NCBI GenBank assembly: GCA_036346395.1
Contig: CM070604.1
Location: 43,799,662-43,863,661 of the forward strand
DNA length: 64,000 nt
From: Hsuehochloa calcarea
Taxonomy: Eukaryota; Streptophyta; Magnoliopsida; Poales; Poaceae
Direction: 5' to 3'
The translations under genes and the position numbers were made by a program. The notes beneath the pieces were generated by a model. It was not told the DNA's origin and made no database searches. It saw only the letters and a program-made list of their open reading frames with translations. Shown here piece after piece: positions 1-10,060 of the stretch; positions within the stretch are counted from its first letter, which is position 1, and every line of letters starts with the position of its first letter.

Positions 1-449
1 TATTTAAACCCATCTTAAAGAGACAGTGACATTGCTCAATAGGTGGTTTGCGCAAAACATGTAATTTTAAATAAACAAGATTATCACAGGTAATGCATAT
101 TCGATAAACTTGAAACATGTTGTTGTCTACACCAAAATCTCCGATCAAATTGAATTTATATGTGTGTATGTAGCTATTTACTAGTGATCTTAAATGTGAA
201 ATTTCAAGAACCTTCTTAATAACACTAACTACCTCTTTTGGTTTATCGAATATGATATGACACAAAGAATCATTAAGGGATATTCTAGTAAGAACTTCTG
301 TATGACTAATCAATTCCATATTATGCAAATTAAACATATCAAATTTAGAACTTGGAATCATCAAAGGAATAATGGAGTTCTCAGTTTTACGCACCTTGTC
401 TTGATGATATATCGATTTAGTACCAATAGTGTTACCTTTGTCGTCCTCC
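1..449 (-). CDS. Gag-like polyprotein continuation, partial at window edge
   Basis: The minus strand is open from about 449 to the first base with no stop. It lies directly downstream of the gag-like frame ending at 450, but in another phase, so one single-base frameshift near 450-455 separates them. The translation is hydrophilic with several Cys and His residues near the window edge, and I recognise no catalytic motif. Because it follows gag in the same orientation, I infer it is the C-terminal part of the same retrotransposon-encoded protein, perhaps from a non-autonomous element since no protease or polymerase motif is in view. The rest lies outside the window. Confidence 0.5.
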
Positions 450-1518
450 TCAGTTGATGTAGGTATCTCTCATCAATGTTATCATTGATGTGGGTATCGT
501 AATGTCATCATGTAACGACGGGGTATCATGTGTTCCCTCTCCAACCATGGTTATATCTTCATCTTTCTCTTCCAATGGTGAGGGCTCTTGAATGTCCAAC
601 TCCTTATTTGCTTGGTCCACCTGCACAATATGTGATACAACACTAGAAATAGAGGGTAAGTTGTTAGGTTCAAAAATAATCTTACTTGTCCTATCATCTA
701 TCTCTCCCTTTTCTTTTGGTGTATCTCTCACACTCTCAATTGGGATGCTCTCAACCTCGCATATGGTGGACTCACACAGCTCACTCTTTTTATCACTCTC
801 ACTCAATTTGGCTATGTGGCTCTCATTCTCACATGGGTTTTGATACATCTCATCCTTGTAAGACCGTGGGCCAGCAAGGGTACAACTACCACCAACCACG
901 ACCTCCTCACGTGTTGCGAGTTGTGACGGGGCAGCACTACTCATCACCTCGGTCGAAGAAAAATTCTCATGCTCGATCTTCTTCTCAAGTGACACACCAG
1001 TGGATGAATTAGAACTAAGGAGCCGGCGCAGATTTAATTGATGTGCTTGAATGTGTTTAAGTCTCTTTTCTGCCTTCATAGCAAATTTCACAAGATCTTG
1101 CAGACTACGAAAATATTTATCTTGAAGTGCAGCAACGATCTGATAATTCAAGCCTGCTTTGAAATATGCCTTTTCTTGATATGCACTAGTGATATTGGCA
1201 CGGCGCATTGCATGGTTTAACTCAATATAGTAATCTTTGACAACTTTACATCCTTGTTTAATGCTCTCCACGTGTCGTAGTAGTTCCCGCTCATAATAGG
1301 ATGGAATAAATTCTCTTCTCATGATGCTTTTTAAACAAACCTAAGATGTAATGAATCGTTTTCCACCTAGTTGTTGCCACCAACTAGAGGCATAGTCCGT
1401 AAAAAACAAAGTGGCCACTCTCACTTCCTTGGCTTCTGATTCAAACTTATAGGATTCAAGCTCGAACTCCATGTCTTGTACCCACTCAAGATACTTCTCT
1501 GGATCATTACTACCATAG
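450..1518 (-). pseudogene. Ty3/gypsy-type gag, main segment (interrupted by a Harbinger element)
   Basis: Two minus-strand pieces make a retrotransposon gag. Bases 1344-1515 encode the segment with NDPEKYLEWVQ and the aromatic motif SSWWQQLGG, typical of the retrotrans_gag domain. Bases 450-1322 continue with RREFIPSYYEREL and DYYIELNHAMRRANI, the usual second half of that domain, followed by an acidic, Ser-rich tail. A TAG at 1341-1343 stands between them where related proteins normally have Trp, so I read it as a nonsense mutation. The frame runs into the Harbinger end at 1519; its N-terminal codons resume at 25262-25296. Gag would form the retrotransposon particle. Element identity is inferred from gag alone. 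Confidence 0.8.
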
Positions 1519-1530
1519 GGCCTTGTTTGG
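1519..1530. repeat. Left terminal inverted repeat of the Harbinger element
   Basis: GGCCTTGTTTGG matches the inverted right end at 25250-25261. It is preceded by the TSD TAG at 1516-1518. Confidence 0.88.
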
Positions 1531-1562
1531 CTATTAGGGAAATTTATACAAGGGAGAAACAA

Positions 1563-2421
1563 TCCAAGAGGGGATTAGGTGAATCCCTCTCCCTCCACCC
1601 AATCCCCTCCCACCTTGGATTTAATCCCCTCCCACCTTGGATCTAATCCCTTGATTTGTTTGGATGAATGGTTGGATCAATAGGGATTGCAAATATTGAA
1701 AAATCTGAAAATAAAAAATAATATATAAAATTTTGAAAACAATATTAAAAAAATTTCCAAAACCAAACCAAAATTTCGAAAAATATCAGAAAATTTTCAC
1801 AAAACAGTCCAGAAAAATTCAAAAAAAGGTCTAGAAATTTAAAAACATAGATTATAAATTTCAAAAAAAATATATTAAAATTTTGAATACAACCTCCATA
1901 AAATTGGATAACAAGTGATGTTATTGCAGAAAGGAAGCAACAATGTTCAGGAACAAACAGAAAGGTAAAGGTATTTCATATTACAAATTGTCTCATACAA
2001 AAAAAGATTGCTCATATAATATCTCATCTAATATCTCAAACTACAAAAAAGTATTTCATATTTGCAGCTAAGCTCAAGCTCCACGACAAGCTGGTAGACC
2101 TTTGAGCTCCTCTCCTGTATAGAAAATGCGAACACACATAAGATGTCAACATGTTTAACACAAATTGACAGCACTACTTAAGTTTTCAATAATAATAACA
2201 TGAGCATGCTATTCAAGGAGTCAACAATTTTTTACTTACCAATGGAAACATATTACCAGGCACAAGCTCCGTTGACCTCGAATTTACATATCCTGTTAAT
2301 AGATGAAAAATAACAATAAGCATTTTAGAAGTGAGAAAACATAATATGAAGCATTATATGATAACATGCAGGTATAAGCAAAACAGAGAGTGCAATCCTA
2401 AGGATACCAAGAAATAACAAG
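1563..2421. other. Harbinger left subterminal region, non-coding
   Basis: The first part contains short direct repeats of TCCCCTCCCACCTTGGAT near 1600-1640, then very AT-rich sequence to about 1900 with no coding frame. Subterminal repeats in DNA transposons often bind transposase; that role here is inference. Confidence 0.5.
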
Positions 2422-3711
2422 TTATCCACTTACCATGACAATTCTCAACCACAAGAGACGAGTAACGAGTTCTGCACTAATGAAAATCTCTCTATTTTGA
2501 GCATCCTTGAATACACCAAAGGCTTTGACTTTCTCTTCATTTGATAGATCTTCCATTGTGTTCAAAACACTAATGCAACTCTTGATGGAGAAATCATCAA
2601 CACGTCTTGCAGCAGCTCGTTCCATGGCTAGCTCTACTGCTTCCTCCTCAGCTTGCTTTGTTCTTATCTCTAGGTACTTTCCCATCATATCAGCTACATT
2701 CCCATATTGCTTACGCTTTTTCGCAGCCTTTTCTCCTTTATCTCTTGAGTTAGCATTAGTCTTCTTCGTAGCCTTTTCCCCTTTATCTCCTGAGATAGCA
2801 TTACTCTCCCGAGGTATTGCACTCACTGTATGTTGACTTGGTGAACTCATGTTATTGCACTCATCATAATGCAAGTCCGGAAAAAGGTTCTCAGTTTCAA
2901 CATAATCATCAACATTGTCTACTTGTGTGAGAATAACATGTTGTGATGGCTCAAGAGATGTGAAGTTCATGCTACCCTCAGCTGTTTGTCCTACGAAAGA
3001 AAGTTAAAGTTCACTAAAACAGAATTTCTTAGTTTAAACTAATAGGAATATGTTTATAATAAAGTTTACCATCATATAGATCTCCCAAAGCATCGAGCAG
3101 AGGAAAGGTTTACTACGGAACTTCTTAGCTCTAGGATATGACTGCAGAATGTACGAAATGACATTAGCACATTGCTCACCAATTTAATAGTGAACGACAA
3201 AAATTGGTGTAAATATATTACCATGATGATGTTTGCCCAAATAGGTGGATCAGCAACTATCATGCAACATTTGTCATCCCAAGACGCACCACTCTGTTTT
3301 CTTGCATCTTTGAGCATCTTATAGTCCCTTTTCAGCTCCTTTTCTTTATCTTGTATTTGTTGCTTTTTCAAATTCACATACGGATGCTTCTCATGAAATT
3401 CTTTGACAATCTTATTCCATGCTTCACTCGACCATCCGTTGTCGCCCCTGTAAGAAGGGTTGTTGAGCTCATGGAGCAGATCAACTAAAGCCTTTTCTAA
3501 CCCAGGATTCCACGATGCTCTAGACTTATCCACTGTATGCAAAATTAGATCAAAGTAATAAGAAAGTAGGCTCAATTAGATCAAAGTAATAAGAAAGTAG
3601 GCTCAACTATAAAGTAATACCTCCTAGTGATGTCCCCTTTGGTGATGCTTTCTTACATGCATTTCTAGCTTGCAACAAATTGAATTTTGGAGATCCTCTT
3701 GCAAACATCAT
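2422..3711 (-). CDS. Harbinger Myb/SANT-like accessory protein (spliced, one likely frameshift)
   Basis: Minus-strand exons inferred from splice signals: 3621-3711 (ATG at 3709-3711), 3222-3532, 3070-3141 and 2990 down to about 2422. Exons 1 and 2 join in frame. Exon 2 holds the Myb/SANT-like (Myb_DNA-bind_3) domain: ASWNPGLEKALVDLLHE, then RGDNGWSSEAWNKIVKEF and QIQDKEKELKRDYKMLKD, ending in DPPIWANII. Exon 4 encodes a Lys/Glu-rich region with two GDKGEKA-type repeats and a helical tail. In exon 3 the frame after AKKFRSK seems shifted by one base relative to the family's usual ALGDLYDG ending, so this copy may be inactive. Such proteins work with the transposase in nuclear import and terminal binding. 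Confidence 0.75.
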
Positions 3712-3843
3712 GACTGTAAAGTAATATCTGATTGAATTTATTCAAAGAAATAACCAAAATAACTGTTTTTTATTTCAAACATCCAACATAACTACAAATT
3801 GGGTGTAAATAAAACAAATACATCCAACATAACCATTGTTTTG

Positions 3844-4131
3844 CTACTCTGGCCGGTTACGAACATAATCTTCCCACATCTTTTTCGCAATTATATCTCT
3901 AATAGTTTTTCCATGATCCATTTGATTACTAAGTGAGTCCACATCGCTCTGGTATTCATTGTCACCTCCTGGAAGATCGACAAACTTTTCGGATGGTATA
4001 TTGCTAGGTTGGTTATCTAACCACCCCTCATCGCCATCAAGCATTCGGATCATATTATGGAAAACTGCTGCGGCTGCTGGAATCTTCACTTGGTTCTTTA
4101 TACGATGGAATGTGCCTACTTTGAGGATAGG
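3844..4131 (-). CDS. Harbinger transposase, C-terminal part of exon 2
   Basis: This minus-strand segment continues the transposase whose N-terminal part lies at 21626-22640. It encodes FHRIKNQVKIPAAAAVFHN, the standard end of the DDE_Tnp_4 domain, then an acidic tail ending in WEDYVRNRPE and a stop at 3844-3846. The split is caused by the gypsy array with duplicated GAAGC; removing the array and one duplication keeps the frame. The product would be about 406 residues, normal for plant Harbinger transposases. Confidence 0.85.
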   Translation of the reverse strand, partial: PILKVGTFHRIKNQVKIPAAAAVFHNMIRMLDGDEGWLDNQPSNIPSEKFVDLPGGDNEYQSDVDSLSNQMDHGKTIRDIIAKKMWEDYVRNRPE

Positions 4132-4136
4132 GAAGC
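4132..4136. repeat. Target-site duplication GAAGC, left copy
   Basis: GAAGC precedes the first LTR; the partner is at 21626-21630 after the last LTR. It lies within the Harbinger transposase reading frame. Confidence 0.9.
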
Positions 4137-4266
4137 TGTAATATTCCGAAAAATCATATTAATAGCAATAATAATAATAAATTAATTAGTTAAAGAATTT
4201 AGGGCTTGTGCGTAATTAAAGAATTTAGTATACGTGGAAATAGGATATTTCAGAATTTTTATGAGC

Positions 4267-4276
4267 TATATAAATA
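4267..4276 (+). promoter_or_regulatory. TATA box of LTR 1
   Basis: TATATAAATA, followed about 18 bp later by AAACCCTAG. The same arrangement occurs in the other two LTRs. Likely the promoter for element transcription. Confidence 0.7.
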
Positions 4277-5888
4277 GATTTTGGGTTCTCTAGAAACCCT
4301 AGCTTTTTCTTTTTGTTTCCAAGCCGCCGCCCGAGAATTTCTGCTTGCGCGGCAACTCGCGCGTGATCTGCTTTGCCTTCTTCTTGAGCCGTCTGCTGGC
4401 CGATCTTGTCTTATTCTTCTGCTGCGTGTCTTCGCTCTTCGAGGTCATATTCTTTTTTTTCCTTCTTTGTTCGGCCGAAGGCTGCGGCCGCCTCTGCTGG
4501 CGTTCTTTTCTTTGCATGTCCGCTTGAAGTCTTATTGGCTGCGTTGCATTGGAGCGCCGTCTTTTCATTTCTTCTGCCGATCTCTGTGTCTTGTGGCGTT
4601 GCGGCCGCCCTGCTTCTTTGCCGCTTTCTTTGTCTTCTTATTCTTTGTCATTCTTCTTCTTGATTTTCTTTTTGTCGCGTCGCTGCATGTGCTTGTTGTC
4701 TTCTCTGCTGCCGCGTGCACGCCGAGCCAAGCCAGCGACCAACCTTCCTGCCCTCAATCAAGTAAGCAGCCGGTTGATTAGGTAGGTGAGATTAGTGGTA
4801 TGTGTTAATTTCGTTTACTGCTATGATCTAGTATCGCGGCTTACTTTTTGTGTTCGGCTAAGTCTAGTTAACCAATGGGAGATGACACTCCTGCATGCAC
4901 GCAGACTAGAGTGTTTGGTCGGAACATTAAGGAAAATTAATATGATGTTTGTAGTCGGAGATATCATTTAATAGATCCGTTTAGCCTGCTGTCCGTTGTA
5001 CGATTTATTCGGGTATCTTAATGGCAAATTTTGGAAATGTCATCTACTAGTTAATTGTAGATAATTTCGATATATTTCTACAGCATATTTTATCATGTCG
5101 ATCGGACAAGTATAATTCGAGTTATGTTTTTCGGAAGGCTGCTGTCCTTGTGGTTGTCGTTATTCGGCGCTGTTTTGGTAGACTGTAGATTAAAAATAGT
5201 AAATAGCTTAATTAGAGTTTTTGATCTACATGAAAGATGTAGATAATTGTCCAATGGTTCTGTAGAATCTGAGAACGCGAATTTTGGTTGGATAAAACAA
5301 AAGTTATGAAATTTGGAAGACCTGCTGTTTCGAAGCGGACAGATCGGTTTTCTGGGCTAAATACGGAGGGTTAGATGATTTAATTAGAAGTCTTTGTAAT
5401 CTAAGAAAATGTGGATAATTTTATGAAGAATCCAGAATGGGGAGGTTTGTTGTGATCGGACTTTCGAGTCAAAAGTTACGTTCGTTTTAGTACTAAGACA
5501 GCTACGGGTAACTTTTCGATACCGGCGTAACGTGGTATATTTGGGGACGTGTAGGAGCGAAGTATATTGATTGCTATTCTTGTTGCTGTAGCTTGTATTG
5601 AAGTTTGTGTATTTAATATAGGAGAGGCGTCGTGCTTATTGCCATCTTCTAGCCAAATCGTGCGTCGCAACTAGTAAAGGCAAGTGCATGGTAGACAGCG
5701 ATCAATGATCGATCACTGTTTTCTTTATCTTCTATTACCATTATTGTTGTGCTTTTATTTTATTTAATTGCAAACAATGAATTGGTATGATTATATCTTT
5801 GTTGATAAACATGATGAAAGGTTGGATATGATGTTTATGATGGAGTTTTGCATATTTTGCATACATAAGCATCTTTGCATATGAGCAG

Positions 5889-5990
5889 GTGATCATGAAT
5901 GATCACAACTCCACGGGAGTGGAGGAGGTCCCCGATCCTTTTGGAGGAACGGACTTGAGAGTGAATGTTGTCGCGAGCATTCACTCATGC
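5889..5990 (+). promoter_or_regulatory. Conserved multi-hairpin block in LTR 1
   Basis: Three successive perfect stems: GTGATCAT/ATGATCAC (5889-5906), CTCCAC-GGGA-GTGGAG (5909-5924) and GAGTGAATG/CATTCACTC (5959-5986). A further stem GAGTC-GTG-GACTC lies at 6180-6192. Equivalent stems recur in LTR 2 (from 13425), LTR 3 (from 20916), the solo LTR (from 33773) and the element at 48093-49916, where stem bases change in pairs. An RNA role in the transcript leader is inferred. Confidence 0.6.
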
Positions 5991-6598
5991 TATCTGCATA
6001 TCATAAAAGAAGTGCATGTGGACATGTAGAATAGATTTGCATTGGTACATGAAATTAATGGTTGTGAATCAAAGAGAATATAACTGCATGTGAATGTTAA
6101 TAGAAGTACCTGTGATGATAATGAAGTTATTGAATGCTGTTGATTTATTATTGTTCGTTGTTTATGGATGTGTTTCTTTGAGTCGTGGACTCACCCTTGC
6201 TCTATTGTTGTCTTTAGGTGATCTTCGAGGATCCGAATCGAGAGCGAGTAGAGCACATGGACCACTTATGATCATTTACCTTCATAATCTTTTCATTCAG
6301 AATTGGATTACACTTGGACATGTTAGAGGTTGAATAAAGTTTAGGACATCATTTGGACTAGACTATTTGCTTTATTAATTTGGATTCATTGGTTGATGCT
6401 ATTTTGAATTTATTTACGGTTTTATTCCACTTGATTATTTATTATCGTTTGAACCATAATTATGCATGTTCGTTTGTGATCCTTGGATATGTTTATTGTT
6501 GTTGTCCTGCTGTAATTTTATAGTGTGTCGATATTTTATTAGTTGGAAGAGTAGTGTGGTGGCATTCTAGGCTCAGTGTTGGGCTGGGGTGTTACAGT

Positions 6599-6610
6599 TG
6601 GTATCAGAGC
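6599..6610 (+). promoter_or_regulatory. Primer-binding site, first internal region
   Basis: TGGTATCAGAGC two bases after the LTR end, complementary to the 3' end of initiator Met-tRNA. Confidence 0.92.
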
Positions 6611-6855
6611 GGGCTTTAGGTCCGTGGTGAATAGATTAACAACTTAGGCAAACTAAAATTGTTAAAATTTATTTTAGTTTGGTAAATCAACTAAAATTTG
6701 CTAATGGTTAACTAACCTAAAATTTGACACACTAGTGCACAGTAGGTTAGAGAGAGGTACGAATATAGTTTTACGCTTCCGTGATGTTGTTCATTGATGG
6801 ATGATTTTATTTTGACCTTTGAGCTCATTGTGTATTGTTGATTGTGGTTGATAGC

Positions 6856-7990
6856 TATGCCGAGGGGTAGAGGACGTGGTCGTGGTGGCCGCGGTCGTGG
6901 AGGTCGTGGCCGCGGGCGAGGTTCCGTGGAGCCACCTCCTGTAGTAGATGAGTCAGTAGCTGAGGGGGTTGCTGTTGACCCGCCTCCGGTTGTGGTCCAA
7001 GATGAGACCCCCGCTTTGTTGAGAGAGTTGGTGGGAGAGATCCGTGCTCTTCGTCAGCGGCGCCGGCGGCCCTATTCTTTGCGGCATCTGTTGTTGCTCC
7101 TGTCGTTCATCCACAGGTTCCTGAGGCGCGGATGTCACTTCGAGAGTGGATGGGGTTGAGGTTGGATCCGTTTGACGGGTCGGGTTCACCGGTCCAGGCA
7201 GCGGACTGGTTGCGCTACATGGAGAGGCAGTTTGGAGCTTTGGAGATGTCTTCACCTCAGAGGGTCCGTTTTGTAGCCTTTCAGCTGAAAGGGCAAGCGG
7301 ATATTTGGTGGGAGGGCGTGTTGTCTTGAGGACCGCCACTCAAGGGCCGATCACTTGGGAGGACTTTGTTGATCGGTTCAAGGGAAGTTCTACCCCTACT
7401 CTTTTGTTGAGAAGATGGAGGTTGCCTTGGCGACCTTTGCTCGGGGAAGAGGTCTATTCTTGAGTATGAGGTGAGTTCAACAACTTGGTTCGCTTTGTTC
7501 CTTGATGAGCTAACGATGATCTTCGAAGGCCAAGAGGTTCCGTCGGGTCTCACCTCGAGTACCGACATGTGTTGGGAGCTACTCCACTCCGTGACTACTG
7601 ACTCTGTTGTGGAGCAAGCTAGGGGCATGGAGTTGGAGATGCACGACTCACAAAGGGGCGACAAGCCTCGGTGGATGGTAGCCGGTGGTGACGGAAGAGG
7701 AGCTCTAGTGAGGGAAGTGGAGTGCATTCGACACCGCTTTCAAGAAATTCAAGGAGGACCGCGATCTTTCGTGTCTAGCGATCGAGGCCGTTCTCTTCTT
7801 CGGCGCCTCGTTCTTTTGCAGGTACTCCGGCTCTTCGTCCTGTCCCAGGGCAGGGCATGCTTTGCTTTAAGTGCGGTGATGGACACCGCGCTGCTGAGTG
7901 CACTTGGACGGGAGATTGCCGTCAGTGTGGCCGACCGGGTCACAAGGAGCGGGTGTGTCGCCGAACCCGCTAAGCGTGATCAAGTGGGAG
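6856..7990 (+). pseudogene. Gypsy gag, first copy (frame broken)
   Basis: The ATG at 6856 opens a basic Gly/Arg repeat region (PRGRGRGRGGRGRGG). After a frame change the retrotrans_gag domain follows around 7132-7330 (WLRYMERQFGALEM, FVAFQLKGQADIWWEGV). Two zinc knuckles lie at 7858-7960: the first is CFKCGDGHRAAEC, one residue short of the CX2CX4HX4C pattern; the second, CRQCGRPGHKERVC, is canonical. Several small indels split the frame. Gag packages the element RNA in the cytoplasm. Comparison with the second copy shows the breaks differ between copies and often sit at CAG/CTG or CCGG sites. Confidence 0.8.
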
Positions 7991-8217
7991 CCTGTGCCAT
8001 CTTCTTCTTCAGTGGGTCCTGCTCGAGGATCTTTCCACATGATGACTGCTCCTCCAGCGATGCCGTTTCCTTCAGCTTGGGCGCCTCCAGTAGGGTACTA
8101 CTGGCAGCCGCCACCTTCGGCACCGCTTCAGGTTGCACGACCGGCTTTACCTGCACCGCCACAGCAGATTGTCGGGGCTCTCGCCGCCCCAGCGTCGTCT
8201 TCTTTCGCCATGGTGCC

Positions 8218-8640
8218 ACCTGGAGTGTACGCCATGCCCACAGCGGAGTCCGCGGGTCGTCCTGACGTGGTGACAGGTACTTTGCTTGTGGATTCGTTTG
8301 ATTCTTTAGTCCTTTTTGATTCAGGGGCTACCTTTTCGTTTGTGTCGACGGCGTTTGCTAGGAGAGCGAACTTGAGTATCGATGGATTTCTCGATCGGTG
8401 TTGGTTAGTTCTCACGGGGTATTATTGCTAGTTCTCTTGCTTGTCCCGGTGTTCTATTGTTATTGATGGAGAGAAGTTCACGGCGAATTTGATAGTTATT
8501 CAAATGGAGCCGTTCGACGTTATCTTGGGTATGGATTGGTTGCACTCTTATCGAGCCGTGATATCCTGTTTACGTAGAGAACGGTCTGTGCGAACCTCGT
8601 GCGGGAGACTTTGACGTTTGAGAGTGCGCCTCGCGCTCTC
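8218..8640 (+). pseudogene. Gypsy aspartic protease region, first copy
   Basis: The frame covering 8260-8400 encodes TLLVDSFDSLVLFDSGATFSF with the catalytic D-S-G-A at about 8318-8329, followed by FVSTAFARRANLSIDG. It would cleave the Gag-Pol precursor. Downstream the sequence for MEPFDVILGMDWL, the usual end of the retropepsin domain, is readable near 8503-8540 in another frame, so the region is frame-shifted. Confidence 0.78.
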
Positions 8641-8759
8641 TTTCGATGTTGGTCTGACCGTTCCGGTCGCGTGCAATGAAAATCGGGCTTCTTTTAGCTC
8701 TTCTTTGAGAAACCGGCGTGGCCGCAGATTGAGGAGATTCCAGTGGTTAGTGATTACCG

Positions 8760-10060
8760 GATGTGTTCCTACCGAGCTTAGGGTTTGCCACTGTCGCGAG
8801 ACGTGGAGTTTCGCATTGATCTTGTTCCGGGTACTCGTCCCATCTCGATGTCTCCCTATCGACTAGCACGTCCTTTTCAGGACGAGTTGAAGAAGCAGTT
8901 GGATGATTTGTTGGCTAAAGGTTTGATCAGGCGTAGTGTATCGCCATGGGAGCTCTGCTCATTCACGAGAAGAAGGATGGGAGTTGGCGTATGTGTATTG
9001 ATTATCGTGCGCTTAATGCGGTTACAATCAAGAATAAATATCCATTGCCCCGCATTGAGGACTTGTTTGATCGGTTAAATGGAGCTCAAGTGTTCTCCAA
9101 GATTGATCTCCAGTCAGGGTATAATCAAATCCGTGTGCGTGAGCAGGATGTAGAGAAGACTGCTTTCTCCACCAGGTATGGGCATTATGAGTATAAAGTT
9201 ATGTCTTTTGGATTGACTAATGCACCTGCCATTTTTATGGAGACCATGAACAACATGTTACACGAGTATCTAGATGACTTCGTGGTGGTGTTCATTGATG
9301 ATATTCTTATCTATTCCAAGACTAATGAGGATCATGAGCGTCATTTGAGGCTGGTTTTAGATACTTTGAGAGAGCACAAGTTCTATGCTAAGTTGAAGAA
9401 GTGTGAGTTCTGGATTTCAGAAGTGGGTTTTCTGGGTCATGTGATTAACCCTCGGGGTATTCTTTGTTGATCCTAGTAAGGTCTCTCACGTGGTGGATTG
9501 GAAGAGGCCGACTAGTGTGAAGGAGGTGAGGAGTTTCTGGGTTTGGTGGTTATTATCGGCGTTTTGTGCAGATTTCTCTATCATCGCCAAACCGATGTCT
9601 CACTTACTCGAAAGGTGTGAGATTCCAGTGGGTGATGAGTGTGGCGCGAGCTACGCATTTTGAAGGACAGTTGGTGACCTCTCCTATTCTCACTCTTCCC
9701 GAACCGAGAAGCGATTCACGATCTTTTCAGATCGTCTCGAGTGGGTCTTGGCTGTGTTCTCATGCAAGGCGGTAAGGTGATTGCTTATGCGTCGAGGCGA
9801 TTAAAGAAGCACGAGCGAATTATCCCACTCATGATTTGGAGTTGGTCGGTTGTTTTGCTCTCAAGATTTGGAGGCATTATCTATACGGCGAGCCTTGTGA
9901 TATTTTCACAGATCACAAGAGTCTCAAATATATCTTCACTCAGAAGGATCTGAATTTGAGGCAAAGGAGGTGGTTAGAGTTGATCAAGGACTATGATCTT
10001 ACTATTCAGTATCATCCAGGCAAGGCCAATGTAGTTGCTGATGCCCTTAGTCGCAAGGCA
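8760..10060 (+). pseudogene. Gypsy reverse transcriptase and RNase H, first copy
   Basis: RT is readable from about 8870 (DELKKQLDDLLAKGLIRRS) through WRMCIDYRALNAVTIKNKYP, the catalytic VFIDDILIYSK near 9290-9315, to VGFLGHVINPRG at 9420-9460. RNase H follows from about 9740 with DIFTDHKSLKYIFTQKDLN and ends with HPGKANVVADALSRK near 10050. The RT core 8946-9470 is one open frame, but frames break on both sides (about 8960, 9470-9750 and 9830). Copying of the element RNA would occur in virus-like particles. Confidence 0.85.

Larger units (their letters stand above)
4137..6596 (+). mobile_element. LTR 1 of the gypsy array
   Basis: Starts TGTAATATTC and ends GGGTGTTACA. It contains a TATA box at 4267-4276, an AAACCCTAG telo-box-like motif at 4294-4302, a pyrimidine-rich segment to about 4760, an intron-donor-like AAGTAAGC near 4759-4766, a conserved hairpin block at 5889-5990 and an acceptor-like TTGTCTTTAG near 6207-6216. 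The body from about 4900 to 5950 differs from LTRs 2 and 3 by only a few substitutions. Confidence 0.93.

Noticed and set aside
4281..4785. Several overlapping open frames in the pyrimidine-rich part of each LTR (also 11805-12321 and 19298-19808)
   Set aside because: They follow from a CT-rich composition, differ between near-identical LTRs, and show no domain; they are LTR leader sequence.
5476..5670. A 64-codon minus-strand frame with identical translation in all three LTRs (also 13012-13206 and 20503-20697)
   Set aside because: Identity only reflects recent LTR duplication; no homologous protein or start context is apparent.
6599..6610. tRNA-like string TGGTATCAGAGC at several places
   Set aside because: Each copy sits next to an LTR end and is a primer-binding site; no cloverleaf surrounds it.
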